Below are positions 23,661 to 32,978 of a DNA stretch of 47,815 nt, piece after piece. The stretch is from Massilia glaciei (lineage in GTDB: Bacteria > Pseudomonadota > Gammaproteobacteria > Burkholderiales > Burkholderiaceae_D): positions 1 to 47,815 of the forward strand of contig NZ_PXWF02000337.1 in NCBI RefSeq assembly GCF_003011895.2, in the 5' to 3' direction. The number at the start of each line of letters is the position of its first letter. The stretch's first letter is position 1. The translations under genes were made by a program, and so were the position numbers. The notes below the pieces were generated by a model, which saw only the letters and a list, made by a program, of their open reading frames with translations, ran no database searches and had not been told where the DNA came from.

Positions 23661-25712
23661 TCAGGCGCGCTTCATCACCAGCGTCAGGATGTCGTAGCTG
23701 GCGACCAGCTCCTCGTTCTGGTTGGTGACCTGCACGTCCCACGCGACCACGCCCTGGCCCACGCCCTTCTCGTCGACGCGGTTGCGGTCGACCTTGCGCT
23801 TGCAGGTCAGGCGCGCGCGGATGGTGTCGCCGATCGCCACCGGCGTGATGAAGCGCAGGTTGTCGAGGCCATAGTTGGCCAGCACCGGACCGGGCGCGGG
23901 CGAGACGAACAAGCCGGCCGCCGCCGACAGCACGAAGTAGCCGTGCGCGATGCGCTTGCCGAACTGCGAATCCTTGGCCGCGATCTCGTCGAAGTGCATG
24001 TAGAAGAAGTCGCCCGAGATGCCGCCGAAGGCGACGATGTCGGCCTCGGTGACGGTGCGCCGGTGGGTGAGCAGCGAATCGCCCATCTCGAGCTCCTCGA
24101 AGTACTTGCGGAACGGGTGCAGCGGAGCTTCTTTCACCGCCGCGCCGCGCACATACTCTCCCGTGACGGCGGCGATCATGGTCGGCGAGCCTTGCAGCGC
24201 GGCGCGCTGCAGGAAGTGGCGCACCGCGCGGATGCCGCCGAGCTCCTCGCCGCCGCCGGCGCGGCCGGGGCCACCGTGTTTGAGCTGAGGCAGCGGCGAG
24301 CCGTGGCCGGTCGAATCGACCGCCGCTTCACGGTCGAGCACCAGCACGCGGCCGTGCGAGGCGGCCATAACCGGCACCGCGCGCGCGGCGACCATCGGAT
24401 CGCGCGTGACGAGCGTGCTGACCAGGCTGCCCTTGCCGCGCGCGGCCAGCGCCAGCGCCTCGTCCAGATCGTTATAGGCCATCATCGTGCTGACCGGACC
24501 GAAGGCCTCGACATCGTGCACCGCATCGTTGGCGAAACCGTCGCGGCACAGCACCAGCGTCGGCGCGAAGAAGGCGCCCAGGTGCGCGCCCTCGCCTTTT
24601 GGCGCAAAGCCGTCGGCGGCGCCGAACAGGATCTCGTTGCCCTTGGCGAGCATGGCCAGGCGCTCGCCGACATCGCGCTGCTGGTCGAGCGAGGCGAGCG
24701 CGCCCATGCGCACGCCCTCGATCGACGGATCGCCGACGACGATCTTGGCGAGCCGCTCGCGCAGCCTGGCGCCGACCGCCCCGACATGCTTTTGCGGCAC
24801 GATGATGCGGCGGATCGCGGTGCACTTCTGGCCGGACTTGCCGGTCATCTCGCGCGCGACCTCCTTGACGAACAACTCGAATTCGACATCGTCGGGCGAG
24901 ACATCGGGGCCGAGGATGGCGCAGTTGAGCGAATCGGCTTCGGCCGTGAACGGGACCGAATTGGCGATCAGGTTTTTGTTCACGCGCAGCATGGCGGCGG
25001 TGTCGGCCGAGCCGGTGAAGGTGACGGCGTCGAAGCCGGTCAGGCGGTCGAGCAGGTCGCCGGTGCTGCCGATGACGAGCTGCAGGCTGCCGGCCGGGAG
25101 CAGGCCCGAATCGTCGATCATGCGGACCACGGCCTCGGTCAGATAGCTGGTCGCGGTGGCCGGCTTGCCGATGCACGGCATGGCCGCCAAAAAGCTCGGC
25201 GCGAATTTTTCGAGCAGACCCCAGATCGGGAAGTTGAAGGCGTTGATATGCACCGCCAAGCCGCCGCGCGGCACCAGGATGTGGGTGCCTGCGAAGCCGC
25301 CGTTCTTGCCGAGAGCGAGCACCGGACCCTCGTGCAGCACATTGCTCGACGGGAGTTCGCGGCTGCCCATGCTGGCGTAGGCGAACAGGGTGCCGATGCC
25401 GCCCTCGATGTCGACCCAGCTGTCGGGGCGGGTGGCGCCGGTCAGGTGCGAGACCTTGTAGAGCTCCTCCTTGCGCTCCATGAGGTACAGGGCGAGCGCC
25501 TTGAGGCGCGCGGCGCGCTGCTGGAAGTCGAGCGCCATCAGGGCCGGCACGCCCTGCTTGCGGGCGAAGGTGACGGCCTCGTCGAAATCGATTTTTTCGG
25601 CGTGGGTGTGATAGATGAGCGAGCTGTCGAGGGCGCTGTGCAGCGGGACATTGGCTTCGGCGCCGAGCCAGCGGCCGCCGATCAGGCTTTGCAGGGTTGA
25701 TACTGTGGGCAT
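23661..25712 (-). CDS. paaZ: Oxepin-CoA hydrolase / 3-oxo-5,6-dehydrosuberyl-CoA semialdehyde dehydrogenase
   Basis: A 683-residue bifunctional cytosolic enzyme of the phenylacetyl-CoA pathway. It opens the oxepin ring with its C-terminal MaoC-like hydratase domain (about 540-683; GISGDFFYMHFDEIAAKDS with the catalytic Asp and His) and oxidises the resulting aldehyde with the N-terminal aldehyde dehydrogenase domain (about 1-520). Glu258 (FTAEADSLN) and the nucleophile Cys297 (GQKCTAI) match the residues known in E. coli PaaZ. Length is as in the family (about 680). The start at 25712 has GGAGAAACCC upstream. It is the last gene of the paa operon, 26 bp after paaY. Confidence 0.97.
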   Translation of the reverse strand: MPTVSTLQSLIGGRWLGAEANVPLHSALDSSLIYHTHAEKIDFDEAVTFARKQGVPALMALDFQQRAARLKALALYLMERKEELYKVSHLTGATRPDSWVDIEGGIGTLFAYASMGSRELPSSNVLHEGPVLALGKNGGFAGTHILVPRGGLAVHINAFNFPIWGLLEKFAPSFLAAMPCIGKPATATSYLTEAVVRMIDDSGLLPAGSLQLVIGSTGDLLDRLTGFDAVTFTGSADTAAMLRVNKNLIANSVPFTAEADSLNCAILGPDVSPDDVEFELFVKEVAREMTGKSGQKCTAIRRIIVPQKHVGAVGARLRERLAKIVVGDPSIEGVRMGALASLDQQRDVGERLAMLAKGNEILFGAADGFAPKGEGAHLGAFFAPTLVLCRDGFANDAVHDVEAFGPVSTMMAYNDLDEALALAARGKGSLVSTLVTRDPMVAARAVPVMAASHGRVLVLDREAAVDSTGHGSPLPQLKHGGPGRAGGGEELGGIRAVRHFLQRAALQGSPTMIAAVTGEYVRGAAVKEAPLHPFRKYFEELEMGDSLLTHRRTVTEADIVAFGGISGDFFYMHFDEIAAKDSQFGKRIAHGYFVLSAAAGLFVSPAPGPVLANYGLDNLRFITPVAIGDTIRARLTCKRKVDRNRVDEKGVGQGVVAWDVQVTNQNEELVASYDILTLVMKRA

Positions 25713-25738
25713 GGGTTTCTCCAGAAAGGAATCAGATA

Positions 25739-26335
25739 TTATTTTTTAGGCGCGTGCATCTCGGGCCCGAGATCGATGCGAGGGCGATTGGCTTCGACCT
25801 CGGTGAGCGCCTCGACCGCGTGCATCGACTCGAACGAGCGCACGGCGAGCGCGTGGTACTGGCTGGTGCCAAAGCTTTTCCAGGCGATTTCCTTATCGGT
25901 CAACTCGCGCATGACGCGCGCGGGCGCGCCCATGACCATGGACCGTGGCGCAATCACCATGCCGGCCTTGACGAAGCTCATGGCGGCCACGATCGACTCC
26001 TCGCCGACGACGGCCTTGTCCATGACGACGGCGTTCATGCCGACCATTGCATTGCGCCGGATGCGGCAGCCATGGAGCACGGCGCCGTGGCCGATATGGC
26101 CGTCGACCTCGACGACGGTATCCTCGCCGGGAAAGCCGTGCATGACGCAAGTGTCCTGCAGGTTGGCGCCCTCCTCGAGGATAAGGCGGCCGAAGTCGCC
26201 GCGCATCGACGCGAGCGGCCCGATATAGCAGCGCGGGCCGACGATGACATCGCCGATCAGGACCGCGCTCGGATGGACGAACGCGCTCGGATGGACGACC
26301 GGCGTGACGCCGTTAATTTCATAAACCTTAACCAT
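25739..26335 (-). CDS. paaY: Phenylacetic acid degradation protein PaaY (hexapeptide-repeat thioesterase)
   Basis: A 198-residue left-handed beta-helix protein of the gamma-carbonic-anhydrase-like group. Hexapeptide repeats run from residue about 12 ([20 protein letters not shown]) to about 130. The metal-binding His residues are in [11 protein letters not shown] and [10 protein letters not shown]. PaaY hydrolyses dead-end CoA thioesters such as 2-hydroxycyclohepta-1,4,6-triene-1-formyl-CoA, relieving CoA trapping in phenylacetate breakdown. Start ATG at 26335 ([10 protein letters not shown]) has GGGAG at good spacing; an ATG seven codons upstream lacks one. An 18-bp tandem duplication (26264-26298) encodes one extra HPSA-containing hexapeptide. 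It lies between paaJ and paaZ, separated from paaJ by a 228-bp palindrome-rich gap. Confidence 0.93.
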   Translation of the reverse strand: MVKVYEINGVTPVVHPSAFVHPSAVLIGDVIVGPRCYIGPLASMRGDFGRLILEEGANLQDTCVMHGFPGEDTVVEVDGHIGHGAVLHGCRIRRNAMVGMNAVVMDKAVVGEESIVAAMSFVKAGMVIAPRSMVMGAPARVMRELTDKEIAWKSFGTSQYHALAVRSFESMHAVEALTEVEANRPRIDLGPEMHAPKK

Positions 26336-26356
26336 ACCGGCTCCCAACAATTTCAC

Positions 26357-26553
26357 AACCGGGGTCTGACCCCACTTGAGAAATATTCCTTAACCGGGGT
26401 CAGACCCCGGTTACAAAATATTTCCAATAAGCCGCGCCTGTTTTGGATTCTCACCCTTAACGGCACCGAAGTTGACCAATTGTTTAAATGATTTTGAAAC
26501 TGGGGTCTGACCCCACTTACGAAATGTTTCATAAGTGGGGTCAGACCCCGGTT
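26357..26553. repeat. Two compound GGGGTC(A/T)GACCCC palindrome pairs in the paaY-paaJ gap
   Basis: Four palindromic units occur: GGGGTCTGACCCC in 26357-26377 and 26498-26519, and GGGGTCAGACCCC in 26392-26412 and 26533-26553. Each pair has the order T-type then A-type, with 14-15 AT-rich bases between, such as gagaaatattcctt and acgaaatgtttcat. Pairs of this kind are scattered repeats in Burkholderiales genomes. They can form alternative hairpins in the paa transcript and may limit expression of paaY and paaZ. Confidence 0.85.
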
Positions 26554-26563
26554 GCGGAATGTT

Positions 26564-27778
26564 TTATACGCGCTCGATGATCAGGGCTATGCCCTGGCCG
26601 ACGCCGATGCACATCGTGCACAGGGCGTAGCGCCCGCCCGTGCGGTGCAGTTGGTTGACCGCGCTCGTCACCAACCGCGCGCCCGAGGCCCCCAAAGGGT
26701 GCCCGATCGCGATCGCGCCGCCGTTAGGGTTCACGTGCGCCGCGTCGTCCGCCAAGCCCAAGGCGCGCGTCACCGCCAGGCCCTGCGCGGCGAAAGCTTC
26801 GTTTAACTCGATGACGTCCATCTGACCGATCGTCAGGCCGGTCTGCGCCAGCACCTTGAGCGTCGCCGGCGCCGGGCCGTAGCCCATGATGCGCGGCGCC
26901 AGACCGGCCGTCGCCATGCCGACAATGCGCGCGCGCGCGGTCAGTCCACAGCGGCCAGCCGCCGCGCCAGAGGCGATCAGGATCGCGCAGGCGCCGTCGT
27001 TCAGGCCCGAGGCGTTGCCGGCGGTGACGCTGCCGTCCGGGCGCACCACGCCTTTGAGCTTGGCCAGCATTTCGATCGTGGTGTCTGGGCGCGGGTGCTC
27101 GTCGCTCGCCACCACGCGCGCCTCACCCTTCTTTTGGGCGATGCTGACGGCGACGATTTCTTCGGCGAAGTGGCCGGACGCGTTGGCTTTAGCCCAGCGC
27201 TGCTGGCTGCGCAGCGCGAACGCGTCCTGGTCGGCGCGGCTGATGTCGAATTGCTGGGCCACGTTTTCGGCCGTCTCGGGCATGCTGTCGATCCCGTGCG
27301 CCGCCTTCATCAGCGGGTTCACGAAGCGCCAGCCGAGCGTCGTGTCCTCGATCTTCGGCGAGCGCGCAAAGGCGCTGTCGGCTTTGCCCATCACGAACGG
27401 GGCGCGCGTCATGCTCTCGACGCCGCCGGCGATGATCAGTTGCGCTTCGCCCGATTTGATCGCCCGCGCGCCGATGCCCACCGCGTCAAGGCTCGAGCCG
27501 CACAAGCGGTTGATCGTGCTGGCCGGGACTTCGACCGGCAAGCCGGCCAGCAGCGCCGCCATGCGCGCGACGTTGCGGTTGTCCTCTCCGGCCTGGTTGG
27601 CGCAGCCGTAGTAAAGGTCGTCGACCGCGGTCCAGTCCACGCCCGGATTTCGCGCCATCAGTGCGGCGATCGGCAGTGCGCCAAGATCGTCGGCGCGCAC
27701 GCCCGCCAAGGCCCCGCCGTAGCGGCCGAACGGGGTGCGGACGGCGTCGCAAATGTAGGCTTCGTTTTGTAGTATCAC
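26564..27778 (-). CDS. paaJ: 3-oxoadipyl-CoA/3-oxo-5,6-dehydrosuberyl-CoA thiolase
   Basis: A 404-residue thiolase that releases acetyl-CoA from 3-oxoadipyl-CoA and 3-oxo-5,6-dehydrosuberyl-CoA. The nucleophile Cys lies in [12 protein letters not shown], the catalytic His in [20 protein letters not shown] and the second Cys in [12 protein letters not shown]. The start is a GTG at 27778, which overlaps the paaI stop (GTGA) and has AGGAG seven bases before it; an upstream in-frame extension would overlap paaI by 160 bases and is rejected. The length of about 400 is standard. PcaF of the beta-ketoadipate pathway is nearly identical in sequence, but the context fixes this as paaJ. Confidence 0.95.
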   Translation of the reverse strand: MILQNEAYICDAVRTPFGRYGGALAGVRADDLGALPIAALMARNPGVDWTAVDDLYYGCANQAGEDNRNVARMAALLAGLPVEVPASTINRLCGSSLDAVGIGARAIKSGEAQLIIAGGVESMTRAPFVMGKADSAFARSPKIEDTTLGWRFVNPLMKAAHGIDSMPETAENVAQQFDISRADQDAFALRSQQRWAKANASGHFAEEIVAVSIAQKKGEARVVASDEHPRPDTTIEMLAKLKGVVRPDGSVTAGNASGLNDGACAILIASGAAAGRCGLTARARIVGMATAGLAPRIMGYGPAPATLKVLAQTGLTIGQMDVIELNEAFAAQGLAVTRALGLADDAAHVNPNGGAIAIGHPLGASGARLVTSAVNQLHRTGGRYALCTMCIGVGQGIALIIERV

Positions 27779-28242
27779 GTCTGCTGCTCCTGGGTTTTTT
27801 CGGTGTGTTGTTGGTCGACCACGAGGCCGCTCACGCGGTGCGATTTGCCCCGGAAAAGCGCGATCGCGCGCCCGTCCTGGTTGCTGACCTTGATGTCGTA
27901 GACGCCGGTTTTTCCGGCCAGCGCCTGTTCGCACGCTTCGGCCGTGAGCACGTCGCCCTCGCGCCCCGGCACCAGGAAGTCGATGCTGCAGCCCGCCGCC
28001 ACGGTGTTGAAGTTGTGCGAATTGCAGGCGAACGCGAAGGTGCTGTCGGCCAGCGCGAAGATGAAGCCGCCGTGGCAGATCTGGTGGCCGTTGATCATGT
28101 CGGCGCGCACCGGCATCGTCATGCGCGCGTAACCGGGTCGGACCTCGGCCAGCTGCATGCCCAGCCCGCGGCTGGCCAGGTCGCGCTCGAACATGGTTTT
28201 GCCGGCCAATTCGGCCAGCGCCAGCGCCTGCGGATCAACCAT
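27775..28242 (-). CDS. paaI: Hydroxyphenylacetyl-CoA thioesterase PaaI
   Basis: A 155-residue hotdog-fold thioesterase. The family block ICHGGFIFALADSTFAFACN holds the catalytic region (H-G-G-x2-F-x-L-A-D), and CSIDFLVPGREGD is the second conserved strand. It hydrolyses CoA esters that stall in the pathway, acting as a safety valve. It overlaps paaH by eight bases upstream and paaJ by four bases downstream, so it is translationally coupled to both. The Gln/Thr-rich tail is unremarkable. Confidence 0.94.
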   Translation of the reverse strand: MVDPQALALAELAGKTMFERDLASRGLGMQLAEVRPGYARMTMPVRADMINGHQICHGGFIFALADSTFAFACNSHNFNTVAAGCSIDFLVPGREGDVLTAEACEQALAGKTGVYDIKVSNQDGRAIALFRGKSHRVSGLVVDQQHTEKTQEQQT

Positions 28243-29791
28243 GGAACCGCGCTCCGCCCGCCAGTTTGCGGCGCAGCAGCGGCGACACGCGGTAGCGGTC
28301 CTCGCCGTAGGTCGCGGCCAGGTTCGACAGCACCGTGACGATGTGCGCCAGCCCGACCGAATCGGCCCAGGCCAGCGGTCCGTGCGGATAGTTGACGCCC
28401 TTTTGCATGGCGATGTCGACCGCCTCGGCGCTGCACACGCCCTGGTTGACGGCGTCGGCCGCCTCGTTGGCGAGCATGGCGACGGTGCGCATCACGGCCA
28501 TGCCGGGCACGTCGTCGAGCCGGGTGACCGCGAAGCCGGACGCCTGGAACAGGCCGACCACCGCGTGATAGGCGCTGTCGCTGCACTGGTCGGCGCGCGC
28601 GAGCGCGATGCGGGTGGCGCCGGCGCAATCGAGCGCGAGGTCGTACAGCACGGTGTCGGCGTGCTTGTTGGCGGCCGCGCGTTCGGTGGCCGTGCGGCCG
28701 TCGGTCAGGAACACGGCCGCGCCATGGCAGTGGAAGGCCGCCGCCTCGTGCTCGCCGGCGCCCGGCAGCGGGTCGCGGTGCTTGACCACGAATCCGGCCT
28801 CTTTAAGGCGCAGTTCCATCGGCGCCGTCACCGAGCCTTTTGCGTCGGGCTCGATGCTGATGTTGACGGCGCCGGGCCGCGCTTGTGGCGCTTCTTCCAG
28901 TACCGCCGCCTTGGCCGCGTCGTCGCCGTAGCGGTAGAAGCCGCGCCCCGATTTGCGGCCCAAAAAGCCCGCGTTGACCATCTCTTGCTGCAGCACCGAG
29001 GGGGTGAAGCGCGGGTCGCCGAAATAGGCGTTGAAGACCGACTGCGTGACCGAGAAATTGACGTCGTGGCCGATCAGGTCCATCAGCTCGAATGGCCCCA
29101 TGCGGAACCCGCCGGCCTCGCGCATGACCGCGTCGAGCGTGGCGGCGTCGGCCGCCCGCTCCGACAGCAGGCGCAGCGCCTCGGCGTAGAACGGGCGCGC
29201 CACGCGGTTGACGATGAAGCCCGGCGTCGACTTCGCGTGCACCGGGTTCTTGCCCCAGGCAGCGGCCGTCGCGAAGACGGTGTCGGCGACGGCGGGCGCG
29301 GTGGCCAAGCCGCTGATCACTTCGACCAGCGCCATCAGCGGCACGGGGTTGAAGAAATGCATGCCGACCAGCCGCTCCGGGCGGCGCAATTTGGCCGCGA
29401 TCGCGGTGACGGAAATCGATGAGGTGTTGGTGGCGAGGATGCACCCGTCGCCGACGATGCCTTCGAGGTCGGCGAACAGCGCGCGCTTGACGTCGAGGTT
29501 CTCGACGATCGCCTCGATCACGATGGCCGCGCCGGCCACGTCCTTCAGGCTGGCGACGCCGGCCAGGCGCGCGCGCGCGGCGTCGGCGTCGACGGCGTCC
29601 ATGCGGCCCTTGTCGACCAGCTTGCCGTACATCTTGCCGATGTCGGCGATCGCCTTGTCCACCGCTTCAGCGCGGGTGTCGAACAGGCGCACCTGGTAGC
29701 CAGATGCCGCGGCGACCTGCGCGATGCCCGCGCCCATGGCGCCGCTGCCGATGACGGCGACGATGCTGCCTTTTTCGAGTGCGTTCGTCAT
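28235..29791 (-). CDS. paaH: 3-hydroxyadipyl-CoA dehydrogenase PaaH
   Basis: A 518-residue NAD-dependent 3-hydroxyacyl-CoA dehydrogenase. The Rossmann motif G15-S-G17-A-M-G20 is at the N-terminus (IVAVIGSGAMGAGIAQVAAA). The catalytic-site region reads MHFFNPVPLMALVEVISG and is followed by VNRVARPFYAEALRLL and the dimerisation domain with GFRMGPFELMDLIGHDVN. A second C-terminal 3HCDH domain (about 405-500; VTRLDDVPGMAVMRTVAMLA) is also present, as is usual for PaaH. It oxidises 3-hydroxyadipyl-CoA to 3-oxoadipyl-CoA. Spacing to paaG is three bases, and GGAGAG precedes the ATG. Confidence 0.95.
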   Translation of the reverse strand: MTNALEKGSIVAVIGSGAMGAGIAQVAAASGYQVRLFDTRAEAVDKAIADIGKMYGKLVDKGRMDAVDADAARARLAGVASLKDVAGAAIVIEAIVENLDVKRALFADLEGIVGDGCILATNTSSISVTAIAAKLRRPERLVGMHFFNPVPLMALVEVISGLATAPAVADTVFATAAAWGKNPVHAKSTPGFIVNRVARPFYAEALRLLSERAADAATLDAVMREAGGFRMGPFELMDLIGHDVNFSVTQSVFNAYFGDPRFTPSVLQQEMVNAGFLGRKSGRGFYRYGDDAAKAAVLEEAPQARPGAVNISIEPDAKGSVTAPMELRLKEAGFVVKHRDPLPGAGEHEAAAFHCHGAAVFLTDGRTATERAAANKHADTVLYDLALDCAGATRIALARADQCSDSAYHAVVGLFQASGFAVTRLDDVPGMAVMRTVAMLANEAADAVNQGVCSAEAVDIAMQKGVNYPHGPLAWADSVGLAHIVTVLSNLAATYGEDRYRVSPLLRRKLAGGARFHG

Positions 29792-29794
29792 CGC

Positions 29795-30586
29795 TTACTC
29801 TCCGGTAAAGTGCGGGGCGCGCTTGGCGATGAAGGCGGCCACGCCTTCGCGGTAGTCGTGGCTGTAGCCAAGCTCGCGCATCATGTCGCCTTCGACTTTG
29901 AGCTGCTCGGGCAGCGTGTTGGCGTAGCTAAGTTGCAGCGCTTTTTTGGTGAAGGCCAGGCCCTTGGTCGGCGCGCTGGCGAAGTGTTCGGCCATCGCGT
30001 AGGCGTCTTCTTGCAGCGCCTCGTCCGGCACGCAGCGCCAGATCAGGCCCCAGTCCTCGGCCGTCTGGGCGCTCAGCTTATCGCCCAGCATCGCCAGGCC
30101 CGTGGCCCGGGCGTGCCCGATCAGGCGCGGCAGGATCCAGGTTCCGCCACTGTCGGGGATCAGCCCGAGCTTGCAGAACACCTCGACGAAATTGGCCGAC
30201 TTGGCCGCCAGGACGATGTCGCAGGCGAGCGCGATGTTGGCACCGGCGCCGGCGGCCACGCCGTTGACCGCGCAAATGACGGGCATCGGCAGCGAGCGCA
30301 GCGTCATGATCAGCGGCGCGTAGAATTTTTCGACCGAGGCGCCCAGGTCGACGCCTTGGGCGCCCGGTTCGACCGCGCGGTCCGACAAATCCTGCCCCGC
30401 GCAAAAGCCGCGGCCGGCGCCGGTCAGCAGCAGCACGCGCACCGTTTTGTCGGCCTCGATGGTGCCCAGCGCGTGGCGCACCTCGAGGTGCATCGCCTGG
30501 GTGAAGCTATTTAGCTTGTCGGGACGGTTCAGCGTCAGTTGCGCGATGCCGTTTTCGATCTTGAAGAGGATGTTTGCGTATTCCAT
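29795..30586 (-). CDS. paaG: 1,2-epoxyphenylacetyl-CoA isomerase PaaG
   Basis: A 263-residue crotonase-fold enzyme that turns ring-1,2-epoxyphenylacetyl-CoA into oxepin-CoA and later shifts a double bond in the open chain. Oxyanion-hole blocks are GRGFCAGQDLSDRAV and VNGVAAGAGANIALACDIVL, and LGLIPDSGGTWILPRLIG contains the catalytic acidic residue. The AGQDLSDR and PDSGGTW forms distinguish PaaG from PaaF. It is the only crotonase gene in the cluster, so the PaaF step (2,3-dehydroadipyl-CoA hydratase) has to be provided from elsewhere. RBS GGGAG. Confidence 0.93.
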   Translation of the reverse strand: MEYANILFKIENGIAQLTLNRPDKLNSFTQAMHLEVRHALGTIEADKTVRVLLLTGAGRGFCAGQDLSDRAVEPGAQGVDLGASVEKFYAPLIMTLRSLPMPVICAVNGVAAGAGANIALACDIVLAAKSANFVEVFCKLGLIPDSGGTWILPRLIGHARATGLAMLGDKLSAQTAEDWGLIWRCVPDEALQEDAYAMAEHFASAPTKGLAFTKKALQLSYANTLPEQLKVEGDMMRELGYSHDYREGVAAFIAKRAPHFTGE

Positions 30587-30611
30587 GCTGGCTCCCGGGA
30601 TCTTGTTTGGC

Positions 30612-31688
30612 TTATTCGGCCTGGTCGAAATCGATGACTACTTTGTCGGTGACGGGGAAACTCTGGCAGCTCAGGACGAAACCGCGCGCGATCTCGTAGT
30701 CTTCGAGCGCGTAGTTGGCGTCCATGTCGACCTTGCCGTCGATTAGCTTGCAGCGGCAGGTCGAGCACACGCCGCCCTTGCACGAGTAGCGCATGTCGAT
30801 GCCGGCGCGCAGGCCGGCGTCGAGGATCGATTCCTTGTCCTTGTCCATCACGAAGCTGGTGTGGTTGCCGTCCATGATGACGGTCACCTCGGTCTCGTGC
30901 GGCACCGAGGCGTCGTGCGCGCGCGCCTTGTGCTGGTGCTTCGGGATGCTGGCGGCGAACAGCTCGATCTTGATGTTCTGCTTTTCCATGCCCGCCTCCT
31001 GCAGCGCGGCCGAGACGCCGAGCATCATGTCCTCCGGCCCGCAGATGAAGGCGGCGTCGATGTCGCCTAGGTGGATCCAATGCTTGATGAACTGCGCGCA
31101 CTTGTCCTTGGTGATGCGGCCGTTGAACAGTTCGATGTCCTGCTGCTCGCGGCTCATCACGTAGGCTAGGTTCAGGCGCTGCATGTAGACGTCTTTGAGA
31201 TCGGTCAGCTCTTCCTTGAAGATCACGGACGACGAGGCGCGGTTACCGTAGAACAGGGTGAAGCGGCTGTTCGGTTCGGCCAGCAGTGTCGTTTTGATGA
31301 TCGACATGATCGGCGTGATGCCGCTGCCGGCCGCAAACGCCACGTAATGCTTGGCGTTGTCCGCCGCCAGCGGCAGGTTGAAGTGGCCCATCGGCGGCAT
31401 CACCTCGAGCGTGGCGCCGGCCTTTAACGTGTCGTTGGCCCAGCTCGAGAACAAGCCGCCCTGGGTGCGCTTGATCGCCACCCGCAGCGCGTCGTCCTGC
31501 ACCGCCGAGCAGATCGAGTACGAGCGGCGCACGTCCTCGTCGCCGATCATCGCGCGCAGCGTCAGGTGCTGGCCCTGCTCGTACTTGAAGCTCGGTTTGA
31601 GCGCCTCGGGCACGTCGAAGGTGACCACGATGGTGTCGCGCGTTTCTTGGCGCACCTGGGATACGGACAATGGATAGAATTTGCTCAT
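30612..31688 (-). CDS. paaE: Phenylacetyl-CoA epoxidase reductase subunit PaaE
   Basis: A 358-residue reductase with an N-terminal FAD-binding domain (about 1-105; DVRRSYSICSAV is the R-x-Y-S/T motif), an NAD(P)-binding domain (about 110-235; FAAGSGITPIMSII and FICGPEDMM), and a plant-type 2Fe-2S ferredoxin domain at the C-terminus. The cluster ligands are seen in SCKGGVCSTCRC (C-x4-C-x2-C) and LSCQS. It passes electrons from NADPH to the di-iron PaaA. It starts seven bases after paaD ends. Length matches the family. Confidence 0.97.
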   Translation of the reverse strand: MSKFYPLSVSQVRQETRDTIVVTFDVPEALKPSFKYEQGQHLTLRAMIGDEDVRRSYSICSAVQDDALRVAIKRTQGGLFSSWANDTLKAGATLEVMPPMGHFNLPLAADNAKHYVAFAAGSGITPIMSIIKTTLLAEPNSRFTLFYGNRASSSVIFKEELTDLKDVYMQRLNLAYVMSREQQDIELFNGRITKDKCAQFIKHWIHLGDIDAAFICGPEDMMLGVSAALQEAGMEKQNIKIELFAASIPKHQHKARAHDASVPHETEVTVIMDGNHTSFVMDKDKESILDAGLRAGIDMRYSCKGGVCSTCRCKLIDGKVDMDANYALEDYEIARGFVLSCQSFPVTDKVVIDFDQAE

Positions 31689-31695
31689 GGCTCGC

Positions 31696-32202
31696 CTAGT
31701 GGCACTTGAAGTAATCGAAGGGTTCGCGGCAGTCGAGGCACTTGTAGAGCGCCTTGCACGGGGTCGAACCGAATTGGCTGGTCAGCTCGGTGTGGGTCGA
31801 ATCGCAGTTGGGGCAGGCCACGCTGAGCACCGGCCCGGGGCGCCGCTTGACGCCCGCGTGCAACCCGCTGATGTCGACCACCTGCTGGGCCGGCGGCGCG
31901 ATGCCGTAGCCCTTGAGCGCGGCCTTGCCGGTCTCGCTCATCCAGTCGGTGGTCCAGGCGGGCGAGAGCTGGCTCACCAGCCGCACGCGCGCCACGCCTT
32001 GTTCGTTCAGCGCAGCGGTGACCGATTCGGCGATCACCGCCATCGCCGGGCAGCCCGAATAGGTCGGCGTGATGGTGACGACGCATTCGTCGCCATCCCA
32101 CGCGACCGCGCGCACGATGCCAAGGTCGACCACCGAGATCACGGGGATCTCCGGGTCGGCGACCTGCCCGAGCCAGGCCCAGACCTGGTCGGTCGCGTTC
32201 AT
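31696..32202 (-). CDS. paaD: Phenylacetyl-CoA epoxidase accessory subunit PaaD
   Basis: A 168-residue protein. An N-terminal MIP18/DUF59 domain (VADPEIPVISVVDLGIVR, ITPTYSGCPAMAVIAESV) is followed by a C-terminal zinc-ribbon-like part with C-x2-C pairs (ACPNCDS and KCLDCRE). PaaD is needed for maturation or stability of the epoxidase, probably in metal or cluster delivery. ATG at 32202 shares a base with the paaC stop (TAATG), so the frame further upstream is not used. Confidence 0.94.
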   Translation of the reverse strand: MNATDQVWAWLGQVADPEIPVISVVDLGIVRAVAWDGDECVVTITPTYSGCPAMAVIAESVTAALNEQGVARVRLVSQLSPAWTTDWMSETGKAALKGYGIAPPAQQVVDISGLHAGVKRRPGPVLSVACPNCDSTHTELTSQFGSTPCKALYKCLDCREPFDYFKCH

Positions 32203-32978
32203 TACCACTCGGCCCCGGGGTAGGCGCGCTGCAGGAACTGCATCTCGGCCAAAATGTAACCAAGGTGCTCGGTGTGGCGGCCGACCTTGCCGCCCTTGTG
32301 CATCCACGCGTCGGGCGCGGGCATGCTCAATGTGGCCTCCGCGAAGATCTCGCCCACGTGCTCGAGGAAGGCCGCGCGCAGCGGCTCGGCGGCCGGCGCA
32401 ACGCCCTGTTCGACCATAGCGAGGTCGAGCGCGTCGTAGTTGAACATCTCGCCGCTGTACGGCCACAGCGCGTTGACGGCGGCCTGGGTCTTGGCGTGGC
32501 TCTCGGGGGTGCCATCGCCCAGGCGCACGATCAGGTCTCCACTGCGGCGCAGGTGGTAGGTCACCTCCTTGATCGATTTTTCGGCGATCTGCGCGATGCG
32601 CTCGTCGCTCGACTTGAGCAGGCCCCGCATGAGGAAGTAGTGCCAGGTGTCGAAGTAAAACTGGCGCACCATGGTGTCGGCGTAGTTCCCGTTAGGCTGC
32701 TCGACCATCAAACAGCAGCGCATGTCGTGGGCGTCGCGCAGGAAGGCCAGTTGGTCCTCGTCGCGGCCGGCGCCTTCGATCTCGCCGGCGTAGCCGAGCC
32801 ACATGCGGGTCTGGCCGAGCAAATCGAGCGCGACGTTGGTCAGGGCCATGTCCTCTTCGAGCGCGGGGCCCTTGCCGCACAACTGCGACAGCTGCTGCGA
32901 CAGGATCAGCGCGTTATCGGCCTGGCGCAGCAGGTAGGTGAATTTTTCGGTGGCGTTGGTGTTCAAGGCCGCGCTCAC
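32202..32978 (-). CDS. paaC: Phenylacetyl-CoA epoxidase structural subunit PaaC
   Basis: A 258-residue ferritin-like helical subunit that pairs with PaaA. It is recognised by LRQADNALILSQQLSQLCG, EDMALTNVALDLLGQTRMWL, YFLMRGLLKSSDERIAQIAE and KEVTYHLRRSGDLIVRLGDG. It has the fold but not the full di-iron set, which matches its structural role. It overlaps paaB by four bases and paaD by one, a tight operon. Confidence 0.96.
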   Translation of the reverse strand: MSAALNTNATEKFTYLLRQADNALILSQQLSQLCGKGPALEEDMALTNVALDLLGQTRMWLGYAGEIEGAGRDEDQLAFLRDAHDMRCCLMVEQPNGNYADTMVRQFYFDTWHYFLMRGLLKSSDERIAQIAEKSIKEVTYHLRRSGDLIVRLGDGTPESHAKTQAAVNALWPYSGEMFNYDALDLAMVEQGVAPAAEPLRAAFLEHVGEIFAEATLSMPAPDAWMHKGGKVGRHTEHLGYILAEMQFLQRAYPGAEW

